From NCBI GenBank assembly GCA_028583605.1, contig CM053329.1, positions 16,043,948-16,107,947 on the forward strand: 64,000 bases of DNA. The letters are read 5' to 3'. A program made the position numbers and the translations under genes. The stretch is from Dastarcus helophoroides. Taxonomy: Eukaryota > Arthropoda > Insecta > Coleoptera > Bothrideridae. Of the stretch, positions 44,725 through 55,545 are shown one piece after another. A model generated the notes under the pieces. The model worked only from the letters and a program-made list of their open reading frames with translations. It was not told where the DNA came from and made no database searches. Position 1 is the first letter of the stretch, and every line of letters starts with the position of its first letter.

Positions 44725-44945
44725 GGACAGTCTTGGAGGCTGCCGTTAGAAGTAAAAACTTACAACTAGGAGATATGCGGTGTTACAGTTCGAACCCATA
44801 CTAGTAAACAAGTCAGAATATTGGAAAAATTTGAAGATACACTGACCTACATTTTTATATTTGTGGTTGATCGATGCTTGTATCGTGTGGAAACAAATCT
44901 AATATTTATTGATAATAATGCTCTAATGTTAACAGTAGAATATAT
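44725..44945 (+). repeat. Dispersed 220-bp repeat, copy 1
   Basis: Matches the reverse complement of 58020-58245 through CTTGGAGGCTGCCG, AGAAGT.AAAACTTA, AGTTCGAACCCA and ACTAGTAAACAAGTCAGAAT. The two differ by many substitutions. No coding capacity; family not recognised. Confidence 0.7.
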
Positions 44946-44957
44946 ACATTAGTGCAC

Positions 44958-45244
44958 TTGAAATACAAATCTTGTCCCTGAAAGCAAGAAAGAATAAAAA
45001 ATACAACAACAGTTGCTCTAACGCGTTTCGATAGCCAAGCTATCATCTTCAGACAGATACTATCTCTCTAAAGATGAGAAAAAAACAGCAACTCTGTGAA
45101 GATGATAAAGAGATAGTATCTCTCTAAAGATGGCAGCTTGGCTATCGAAACGCGTTAGAGCAACCTTTGTTGTGGTTTTTAATCTTTCTTGGTTTCAGGG
45201 GACCAGATTTGTATTTCAATTTTTGAAGATAACCAAGGACCACG
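44958..45244. mobile_element. Foldback-type MITE, copy 5 (long core)
   Basis: The outer arms (TTGAAATACAAATCTTGTCC against its complement at 45200-45219) enclose a second inverted layer: TTGCTCTAACGCGTTTCGAT on the left and ATCGAAACGCGTTAGAGCAA on the right, and within it AGATAGTATCTCTCTAAAGA. The right end runs to ACCAAGGACCACG and is probably truncated; no target duplication is visible. Confidence 0.7.
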
Positions 45245-46168
45245 TTGATAACGTGTGATGGCGAATTACAAGTAGACCCCTATTCAAAATCGCTCAACGC
45301 GCCTAAAGAAATGTTCACTTAAAATTCTCCCATTTTTCTTTAAACAAACTGGGTTTGTTTACTCGGGCGTCTAAATCAAAAACAGCTAAACATGAGGAAT
45401 AGCGTCGTATATAAAATTTAGGCGGCTCGCAAAACGTTACAAACTGTTTATACGTTACGTCCGACATCAAATCCACATTAAACCGTTATTCATGGCGAAT
45501 GCAACGTTATGATTTGCTCGTTAGTCGAAAAACGCCCCAAAACTAAAAAGCCTCCTTCATCGGATAGAAGGAGCGAGACGATATCTGGAAACTGCACCTA
45601 ACTTTTCGTTTATAAGCGAAGTTTCAGACTTGACGGTAATTTCCAACGACCGATAAATTGACAAACAAGCAGCCTAAAAATTTCCCCTGGTGCCAGAGCG
45701 AGAAAACTGTTATAGCTTTTGTTGCGTTATTAAAACGAATTTATGTGTCTCTCTTATTACGTAAGTTTAATACCAATTAAGCAAGGGGTCGTCAATAATG
45801 TTTTCAGTCTTATAGTGTTTTGTTGCAATCTTTTATGGAATCAAATTTTTAAACTCGAAGTGTCATGTATGAGTAGACAGGCACAGCAGATTCTGATACA
45901 AAATCCCATGTTGCTTCTTGCGGAGGTCCATCGTGGTAAGATTTTGATAACCAATGTTAAATATAACCTAATTAAAAAAGAAGTTAATTATTAGAAAGCT
46001 GAAATGAACGAAATAAAATAACAAATTCTGTTCGTATTATACTTTTCTGAAATTAGTACATGCCGCGAAATAACAAGAATCTACAAACCAACAGTAAAAA
46101 ATTAGAAACATTAAAAAATACACAAAAAAACATCAATAAAAAGAAACACTGCGAATCAAAATATAGTG
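45245..46168. other. Low-copy island
   Basis: Non-repetitive, with balanced composition at about 45420-45720. An 83-codon frame at 45743-45994 has no recognisable domain. Nothing is called. Confidence 0.35.
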
Positions 46169-46232
46169 CTAAATAAATTTTAAAATAAAGAAATATTGCA
46201 AATAGAAAAATGGAAAACTTATCAATACATCT

Positions 46233-46685
46233 TCATGCACTAAGATCATTGTTAAGGCGCGCGTTGGCAATCGATGAGTGAAGGGATGGTAGCAAAGGAG
46301 ATGAGGTGTAAACAGTTCCTTTATAGCCAACAGGCGACAAACTTTCACAATTGGAAACGTTGAACACATACCCCTTAAAGGTGTGCCTATCTCCTTTGTT
46401 GAGAAGGTATTGTCGCACACCAAGGGCTGTACTCTCCCGCATGAAAGCGGTATCTGGCACATTAACTAATGAGGAAGAACGTCGACCGCCCTCACGCTCA
46501 TCTCGATCACTATCATGCGAACACCTCGACCGCCGAAATATAACTAAATAAATTGAATATAATTGATAAATTACATCATTTAAATGTGCATCGTGAATTG
46601 TGAATCCTCGAGCACTGCCTGTACTCGGCTGTACCAGGCTGTACAGGCTGTACCAGCTTGTATCAGACTGTCCAGCTTGTGCCAC
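46233..46685 (-). other. Unrecognised 150-codon open frame
   Basis: One of the few open frames outside tandem repeat. The translation has a charged patch (DSDRDEREGGRR) and no domain I recognise. It begins inside a small GGCTGTACCA repeat, and TATAAAGG occurs within it on the same strand, so it could equally be a degraded transposon terminal region. I see no splice or codon evidence for a host gene. Confidence 0.2.
46618..46684. repeat. Short tandem repeat of GGCTGTACCA type
   Basis: About six units of 10-11 bp (CTCGGCTGTACCAGGCTGTA, then drifting forms ending CCAGCTTGTGCC). Confidence 0.75.
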
Positions 46686-47094
46686 ACGTCCACAAACATG
46701 CAGTGTGTTCAGATAAATGCCTGAATTACGTGTTGCCTAATGCTGCAAGTTGGTCAACCCGTAATGCATGACTAGGAAGTTATGGTTTCGTGTTACCATC
46801 ACGCGTAACCATCACACAACGTACTCTACTCTTTTTATCAATTTTATTAACTATTTTAATGCAGGATTTTCTAACTAGAAGTTCACTTTGCTCTTGTATT
46901 TTTTCTATAATTTTTTATTTATAAACTAGCTCGACCCCATTTATTAATTTCTTTATCGTGCAATCGACTTTTGAAGCACTGAGCGATTTTAGATAGACCT
47001 ATGATTTCGCGTAATCATCACGCTAATTTAAACTAACGACATACTCCAATGTTAACAGTGTTAAGCAGCTGTGAGTAAGATGTGTAATAGAATG

Positions 47095-47180
47095 AAAAAA
47101 CGCGTTGACGACAGCGGGATTTGAACCCGCAACTCATCAGACCTATGAGACTGCCGTCTTAACCACTGGGCCACGCGACC
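47095..47180 (-). ncRNA. tRNA-like Pol III unit (tRNA relic or SINE head)
   Basis: On the minus strand GGTCGCG is followed by box A (TGGCCCAGTGG), a loop TCTCATAG like that of tRNA-Met (CAT), a perfect T stem-loop GCGGG-TTCAAAT-CCCGC containing box B GGTTCAAATCC, and a six-T Pol III terminator 47100-47095. The acceptor stem pairs poorly and the anticodon stem is imperfect, so a working tRNA is unlikely. It could still be transcribed by Pol III. Confidence 0.5.
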
Positions 47181-47199
47181 GTTCACAAGAACACGAATT

Positions 47200-48360
47200 T
47201 TAACTACATTTAAGAAGTCGCTTTTAACAGAAGTCAGTGACAGCCTAATTTTTTTCAATTCAAGGTTTAAAATGTTAAATTTCGAGAAAAATCGAGTGGA
47301 GCCTGTCTTTTGTGATTTTTATATTTTTGTTTTAACGTTTCGTTTTCAAATTTTATAAAAATCGATTTCATCATCCAACATCGAAGCCATTTCATCAGTA
47401 TGGAACGTACAGCTTGACCTCAAAGGAATAACTAAACTATTTGCGGTTGGGGCCATTTCCGAACACGTTTGGCGCGAAATTGCCCACATCAGGGGTAGTG
47501 AAACGGGCTCCTGTTATCGCTAATCTCAGCTTGGAACTACTTCGCAAACAGGTTGTGATAAAAATGACTTAATTTTTATTGCAATAATTTTTATTTTCTA
47601 TTATCGCAATAATATTTATTTTCTACGTGGTTATTTGTTATTACCGTTGGTTAGTGCCCAAGTAAATATTTCGTCTCGATGGGGTAATGATGCGGCTTAT
47701 TGGAAAGGTAAAGCGAATCGGGGAATCGATTTAAGGCACGAAACTAATACCTTGGCGTTTCCTGGGGGATTTTGGAGGTATTAAAGCATCGGAAATCGTT
47801 GGATTATTTGAGGGTAATCTCGGAAATTTGACTGCATTCATCCTCAGGCTTTGATGCGATCTCCTAAATTGTCTTGTGTATTTAATTCTCGGATGTGTTT
47901 GTATACACTAACCTGGAGCGAGTACAAGTAGAGTAATTAATTTTGAATATGTCGAATATCAAGTGCAAAATAGCAAACTAAGAAAAGTATTCAGTCTATT
48001 TCAATGAAATTAAAGCTTCTGCCTGTCTGTCGACTCAACTTTTGTCCGGACTAATCTAGGAAACTGCTAGATAGGTTTTAAAGAAACTTTTACTAAAATG
48101 TAGGGTATATTTAGGAGTACTTTTTACGCAATTTTATTGCAGTTAAACTCAACATGTCAGTTCTAAGAACTCAATTATGCTACCAAATTTATTCGAGGAT
48201 ATAATGCAGAACAAGAAGAGAAATGTTACTAAATGAACCAGTATTACGTGGTCAAGATTTTGTGTTCCTATTTAGTCAGATTTTTTTCACCTTTAAATAT
48301 ACTCACAAATACTCCTGGAGATTAAAATATCAGTAAGAAACTAAAATTCATCAGCAATAG
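47200..48360. other. Low-copy intergenic DNA
   Basis: Non-repetitive sequence, with moderate GC at about 47400-47560 and 47680-47800. No exon was identified. Confidence 0.35.
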
Positions 48361-50474
48361 CTCATTTTTCCACCATAATTTTATCTTGGAAAGTTTTATC
48401 CAACTAATCGATGGAATATGCTACCAGATACTTCGTCTGAAACTAAATGGGATATATTCTCGTTATCTTTTGCATTCAATCAAAACCGATTATTCTTAAT
48501 ACTCACCGATGCTTTTGGTGGTCAAAATGTCAATGAGAGGTTATTAGTAATATTTTCTTTTCCCACCATAATTTCGTCTACATATAGAAGCCTTTTTTTA
48601 GCTATACCGTACCGACTGGTTATGCTATAAACGTCAGAAACTTCTAAAAATCTTCATTTGAAATTAAAGAGCATATTGTCATCATAATTTGATGCATTTG
48701 GACACAACCAATCCGTTTTCTAATTATTTGGTGGTCAAAATCTCAATAGAAAAGGAAAGGTCATCAATAATATGTTCTTTTTCCACTTCAATTTTGTCTT
48801 CATGTGATATTTCTAAGCTGATTCTTGTCTATCCCTTATCAAATGGTTATGCTAGAAACTGATCAGAAGCTTAATTTGAAACTGAATGGCGTATCTTGTA
48901 ATTTGATGCATTTAGACACAACCAATCCATCTTCTAATTATTTGGTGGTCAAAATCTCAATGGAAAAGGAAAGTTCATCAACAATATGTTCTTTTTCCAT
49001 TACAATTTTGTCTTTAAGAAATACTTCTGAGCTAATTCTTGTCTATCACTTATCAAATAGTTATGCAAGAGACCCTAGAAACTGACCAGAAGCTTAATTT
49101 GAAACTAAATGGGATATCTTCTTGTAATTTGATGCATTTAGACACAACCAATCCATCTTCTAATTATTTGGTGGTCAAAATCTCAATGGAAAAGAAAAGT
49201 TTATTAAAAATATGTTATTTTTCCACAACAATTTTGTCTTCATGTGATACTTCTGAGCTAATTTTTGTCTATCCCTTATCAAATGGTTATGCTAGAGACC
49301 CTAGAAATTGATAAGAAGCTTAATTTGAAACTAAATGGGACATCTTCTTGTAATTTGATGCATTTGGACACAACCAATCCATCTTCTAATTATTTAGTGG
49401 TCAAAATCTCAATGGAAAAGGAAAGTTCATCAATAATATGTTCTTTTTTCACTACAATTTTATCTTCATGGAATACTTCTGAGCTGATTCTTGTCTATCC
49501 CTCATCAAATGGTTATGCTAGATACCCTAGAAACTGATCAGAAGCTTAATTTGAAACTAAATGGGATATCTTCTTGTAATTTGATGCATTTGGACACAAC
49601 CACTCCATCTTTTAATTATTTAGTGGTCAAAATCTCAATTGAAACTTAAAGTTCATCAATAATATGTTCTTTTTTCACTACAATTTTGTTTTCATGTTTT
49701 CTAATCATTTGGTGGTCAAAATCTCAATAGAAAAGGAAAGGTCATCAATAATATGTTCTTTTTCCACCACAATTTTGTCTTCATGTGATACTTCTGAGCT
49801 GATTCTTGTCTATCCCTTATCAAATGGTTATGCTAGAGACCCTAGAAGCTGATCAGAAGCTTAATTTAAAACCGAACAGCATATTGTCATCATAATCTTA
49901 CGTATTTAGATACTGAAGAATCAAATGGGTCATCTTAACAATCATTTGGTGATCAAAATTGCAATGAAAAGGAAAGGTTCATTAGCAATATGCTCTTTTT
50001 CCACTACAATTTTGCCTTCACAGATGTTTCTTTTGAGCTATGTATTATCAAATAGTTATGCTAGAGCTTCTAGAAACTAATCAAAAGCTTCATTTGAAAG
50101 TAAAAAGCATACATCGCCATCATTTGACGTATTTGGACACTATCCATTCATATTAATATTCATTTGGTGGTCAAAATTTTAATGAAAAAGTAAACTTCAT
50201 CAGTAATGTTTCCTTTTTCCACCATAACCTTGCCTTCACGTGAAACATTTTTCAAAGCTGTACCATATTGAATGATTAGGCTGGAGATCCTTGAAACTAA
50301 CCAGAAGCTTCATTTGGAACTTAATGCCACATCGCCGTCATAATCTGTCGTATTTGGACATCAATTCATCCATCCTAATGATCATTTGGTGATCAAAATT
50401 TCAATGAAAATCGAAAATTCATCAGGAATATTTTCTTTTTCCACTATAATTTTGTCTTCAAATGGTACATTTTT
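48361..50474 (+). repeat. 226-bp tandem repeat, about nine copies
   Basis: GATGCATTTGGACACAACCA recurs at about 48690, 48902, 49129, 49355 and 49581, with decayed copies outward to 48361 and 50474. The centre is the most regular (step 226 bp). Each unit has TTTGGTGGTCAAAATCTCAA and TGAAACTAAATGGGATATCT. Because 226 is not divisible by three, successive units show the same peptide in rotated frames, giving overlapping false frames of 82-90 codons at 48825, 49039 and 49265. Confidence 0.88.
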
Positions 50475-50489
50475 CTAGGCTGTATCGTA

Positions 50490-50815
50490 TTTTTTTTTAA
50501 GTTTAATCCACTCGCAAAGGGTAACCCCATTATGCTTTGAAAGCACTGCGAGTAGGATGCGGAAACAAGGATAGATGGCGATGAACGCCTTCTAAATCAG
50601 GATAGGTTGTAATTTTTGGGGAAAATTCTTTCGGTAACAAGTTCCATAAGTTGGAAGTTCTATAGAAAAAAGAGTCTCCTTAGACAGAAGTCCTCGCTGT
50701 GTCAAGCTGGACCGCACAGGAATTTGCTGTCTCCGACTGTCTAGTACGCCTCAAGAATCTTGCCCTTGGGGGGGGATCAATCCTATTAGTTCCTGCGAGC
50801 ATCTTCCATAATAGT
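50490..50815 (-). pseudogene. Remnant of a LINE ORF2 C-terminus
   Basis: On the minus strand, frames separated by small shifts read QIPVRSSLTQRGLLSKET, then FFYRTSNLWNLLPKEF, then FPKNYNL. The pattern Arg-Thr-Ser...Leu-Trp-Asn...Leu-Pro followed by Tyr-Asn-Leu is characteristic of the C-terminal end of jockey/I-clade reverse transcriptase proteins in insects. At least two frameshifts and a stop break it. It sits between two satellite arrays and is 5' truncated. Confidence 0.6.
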
Positions 50816-50879
50816 CCTTGTAAATGGTGGTGCTAGAGACTCTTGATACTACCCATCATTTGAAACTGAATCGCATAAT

Positions 50880-53800
50880 TAACAAAAACTCAAAGTTTCG
50901 AGAAAACTGTTTCAAAAATATTTTGAAAAAAGTCGAAGTGTTCACAAAAACTTAAAATTTTGAAAAGGGGTAGAAATTTTGAAAAACGCTTAAATTCGAA
51001 AAAAATTCATAAACTTTGAGAAAAAGACGAAATTTGATGATGAAAGGTCGAAATTTGGAATTTTGAAAATTTAAAAAGTCGAAAAGAAAAAATCCAACTT
51101 TTCAATAACTGAAAATTTTCTAAAAAAAAGTCGAAATTTTGAGTTTTCAAAATAAAAGTCCAATTTACTACATAAAGATCGAAATTTCGAGAAAAAGTGG
51201 AAATTCCTGGAAAAAAGTCGAAATTCTTGAAAAAGAGTCGAAATTCCTAAAAAAACCAAAATTTTCGAAAAAAAGTCGAAATTTTCGAAAAAAAGTCGAA
51301 ATTTTCGAAAAAAAGTCGAAATTTTCAAAAAAAAAGTCGAAATTTTCGAAAAAAAGTCAAAAAGGCTAGAAATAATCAAAGGTTTAAACAAAGTCACAAA
51401 AACTCAAAGTTTCGAGAAAAAAAGCCAAAATTTGAAATTTAAAAAAAAGGTAGAAATTAGGAAAAACGTTTAAATTGGAAAAAAGTCATCAACTTTGAAA
51501 AAAAAAACGAAATTTGATGGTGAAAGGTCGAATTTTAGAATTTTGCAAATTTAAAAAGTAGAGAAAAAGAATATCCAATCTTTCAAAAACTGAAAATTTT
51601 CCAAAAATGGTCGAAATTTTGAATTTTCAAAATGAAAGTCCAATTTACTAGATAAAGATCGAAATTTCGAGAAAAAGTGGAAATTCCTAAAAAAAAGTCG
51701 AAATTCCTGAAAAAAAGTCGAAATTTTTTGAAAAAAAGTCAAAAACCCTAGAATTAATCAAAGGTTTAAACAAATTTATTAAAACTCAAAGTTTCCAGAA
51801 AAAAACCAAAATTTGAAATTTAGAAAAAAGGTAGAAATTTTGAAAAAAGTTTAAATTGGAATAAAGTCATCAACTTTGAGAAAAAGAAGAAATTTGATGA
51901 TGGAAGGTAGACATTTGGAATTTTGAAAATTTAAAAAGTAGAAAAGAAAAATATCCAATTTTTCAAAAACTGAAAATTTTCCAAAAATGGTCGAAATTTG
52001 AAATTTTCAAAATAAAGGTCCAATTTACTACATTAAGATCGAAACTTCGGGAAAAAGCCGAAATTCCTGAAAGAAAGTCGAAATTCTTGAAAAAAAGTCG
52101 AAATTCCTGAAAAAAAGTCGAAATTTTCGAAAAAAAATCGAAATTGTCGAAAAAAAGTCAAAATTTCTAGTAATAATCAAAGGTTTAAACAGTCACAAAA
52201 ACTCAAAGTTTCGAGAAAAAAAGGCTACATTTTCAAAAAAAAATTTGAAAAAAGTCGGTGTTCACAAAAATTTGAAATTTTGAAAAAGGTAGAAATTTTG
52301 AAAAAGTTTACATTTTGAAAGAAAGCTATAACTTTGAGAAAAAGTCAAAATTTGATGATAAAAAGACGAAATTTAAAAAAAAATTATTTTTTTAAAAAGT
52401 GAGAATTTAAAAAAAAAGTCGAAATTTTTATTTTTTCAAACAAAAGTCTAATTTGCTACGTAAAGATTAGAACTTTACGAAAAAGTCGAAAGTTCTAAAA
52501 AAAAGTCGAAATTTTCAAAAGAGTCAGAATTTCGAAAAGTTGTCAAAGGTTTAAGCGAAGTTACAAAAACTTAAAGAATCCAGAAAAAGGCAACGTTCTC
52601 AAAAAAAATCTTGAAAAAGGGCGAAGTGTTCACAAAAACTTAAAATTTTGAAAAAAAGTAGAGGTTTTCAAAAACGCTCCAATTCGAAAAAAATTCATAA
52701 ACTTTAAGAAAAAGACGAAATTTGATGATGAAAGGTCGAAATTTAGAATTTTGAAAATTTACCAAGTCAAAAAAAAAAAAATCCGATTTTTCAAAAACTG
52801 AAAATTTTCCAAAAAAATCGAAATTTTGAATTTTACTACATAAAGATCAAAACTTCGAGAAAAAGTCGAAATTTCTGAAAAAAAAGTCGTAATTTTCGAG
52901 AAAAAATCGAAATTCCTAAAAAAAAAGTCGACATTTTCGATAAAAAGTCGAAATTTTCCAAAAAAAGTCAAAAAGGCTAAAATAATCAAAGTTTTAAACA
53001 AAGTCACAAGAACTCAAAGTTTCGAGAAAAAAGCCAAAATTTGAAATTTCGAAAAAAGGTAGAAATTTTGAAAAAAGTTTAAAGTGGAAAAAAGTCATCA
53101 GCTTTAAGAAAAAGACGAAATTTGATGATAAGAAGTCAAAATTTAGAATTTTGAAAATTTAAAAAGTAGAAAAGAAAAATATCCAATTTTTCAAAAACTG
53201 AAATTTTTCCAAAACTGGTCGAAATTTTGAATTTTCAAAATAAAAGTCAAATTTACTACATAAATATCGAAATTTCGATAAAAAGTCGAAATTCCTGAAA
53301 AGAAGTCGAAATTCCTGAAAAAAGTCGAAATTTTCTGAAAAAAAGTCGAAATTTTCGAAAAAAAGTCGAAATTATTGAAAAAAAGTTCAAATTTCTGGAA
53401 AAAAGGGTTTCAAGAGAGTCACAAAAACTCAAATATTCGTGAAAAAAGGTTACATTTTCAATCAACAAAAAAATTTGAAAAAAGTCGAAGTGTTCACAAA
53501 AATTTGAAATTTTGAAAAAGGTTGCAATTTTAAAAAAGTTTACATTTTGAAAGAAAGTTATAACTTTGAGAAAAAGTCGAAATTTAATGATAAAATGTCG
53601 AAATTTTAAAAAAAAATCTATTTTTCAAAGAAGTGAGAAATTAAAAAAAATCAAAATTTATATTTTTTTCAAATAAAAGTCTAAGTTACTACGTAAAGAT
53701 TAGCGCGTCACGAAAAAGTCGAAAGTTCTAAAAAAAGTCGAAATTTTCAAAAAAGTCAAAATTTTGAAAAATAGTCAAAGGTTTAAACAAAGTTCGAAAA

Positions 53801-54600
53801 ACTTAAAGTTTCCAGAAAAAGGGCAACGTTTTAAAAAAAATTTGAAAGAGGACGGTGTTTAACAAAAATTTGAAAATTTGAAAAAAGGTGGAAATTTTGA
53901 AAAAAAATTAAATTCTAAAAAAGTCATTAACTTTGAGAAAAGGACGTAATTTGATGATGAAAAGGTCGAAATTCAGAAGTTTGAAAATGAAAAGTCGAAG
54001 CCTCGAAAATATCCAGTTTTTAAAAAATGTGAAAATTTTCAAAAAAAAGTCGAAATATTGAATTTTTCAAATAAAAGTCTAATTTAACTACATAAAGATC
54101 GAAACTTCGAGAAAAAGTCGAAAATTCTGAAAATGTCCGAATTTTCAAAAAAGTCAAAATTTCGAAAAATAGTCAAAGCTTTAAAGAAAGTTACACAAAC
54201 TTGGAATTTCGAGAAATAGGCAACAAGTTTTTAAAAAAGGCGAAGTATTTACACAAATTTAAAATTTTAAAACAAGGCAGTAAATTAAAAAGTCGAAAAT
54301 CTTGAAAAAAATCCACTTTTTTAAAAAAGTTAAAATTTTCAAAAAATTTAGTAGAAATTTTGAAAAGAGTTTACATTTTAAAAGAAAGTCATAAAATTTG
54401 TACAAACTGTCAGACACATATCAATATCAAAAGTCAAGTTGATACTATTTTTCAAATCACATTCAAGAAAGTGAGTTAATAAAAACCATGTAAAAAAAGT
54501 GGAAAATTTAAAATATCGAAATTTTCAAACTAAGTCGAAACTTTCGATAAAAATCAAATTGTTTGATAAAAAGTTAGTATTTTCAAAAACGTGACCCAAG
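50880..54600 (+). repeat. AT-rich higher-order array, unit about 400 bp, about nine copies
   Basis: CACAAAAACTCAAAGTTTCG recurs at about 50890, 51394, 51775, 52194, 52558 (altered), 53003, 53420 and 53790. Within each unit, AAAAGTCGAAATTCCTGAAA-type short repeats of about 18 bp vary in number, which explains the uneven steps of 364-504 bp. Minus-strand frames rich in Phe and Ser are by-products. Confidence 0.8.
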
Positions 54601-55545
54601 AATTGTTTTTCTTTCACGCAAACGAAGGCGCGGGTGTCAGCTGGTAATAGAATAAAATTTAGAAAGTCTCTACCGTGCATGAAATGTTAATAATAGAACG
54701 AACGACTTAATCAACTAACCAACTGGATGCACCTTTCACTTGCTTGAATTTCATTCCCTTTGGCGCAATAAGGCTTGCAACAAGCCCAATGTAAGCCGTC
54801 TCTCCGAATAGCGCACTCCATTCAAGAAAGCTTTACCGAGAAACGTGCCGGCTAATAAAATTTTTGAATTTACTCGTTCTATTTTAAACCAATTATGTCA
54901 CCAGAATACGTTCTCCAGACTAACACCACCTATAAATTTATTTTAAGTTTGAAAACGGATCGCATCCACTCCCGGGTGTAATCGTCGGGAATCTTTAATG
55001 ACTCTTTTCGGTTATATCCACGTCAATTAGATGCATTAACGTCAACTTGCGTCGTATTAAAAAAAGCGCGCTTTCGAGTGTCTCGTCTAATTTTTACGCA
55101 ACAACTGACGCTTTTATGCCTTGGGGTGTAAATGACAAAAATTAGAAAACCCTGGGACGATTTAAGTCGAGATTAATCACACTTAAGCATTTGTCGGTAA
55201 TTCAGATGAAATCTTCTATTTAAGTACCGCCTTTAAACGCTTTTTTCATAATTATTTTTATAATTAAACGTCTTGAGGTGTAATTTAAATAAAGAGTTTG
55301 TGTCGAGAATGGACTGATTTCAAATAAAATGAATAACTCTCTAAATGAAAATGTTCTTGGTTTCTTGGTTGAATTCTCGTCAAGTCACGCTAATTCGATT
55401 TTTTTTAATTCGTCCCTTTTTTGAAAAGTAAATTTTTCTTTATTCTAATTTTTCGATTGACATTTTGTAATTGAAACCAAAATAAACAAGATCGACTTCG
55501 AGACCTAAATTTGAAATTTTAACGTAAAATTTATATAAAAAAGCA
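54601..55545. other. Low-copy island
   Basis: About 0.9 kb of non-repetitive sequence with balanced composition (54610-55150). No exon or RNA gene was recognised. Confidence 0.35.

Noticed and set aside
48825..49537. Apparent family of 86-90 residue proteins (MSIPYQMVM...)
   Set aside because: They overlap each other in successive frames at the 226-bp step of a tandem repeat; no start context, splice or domain evidence.
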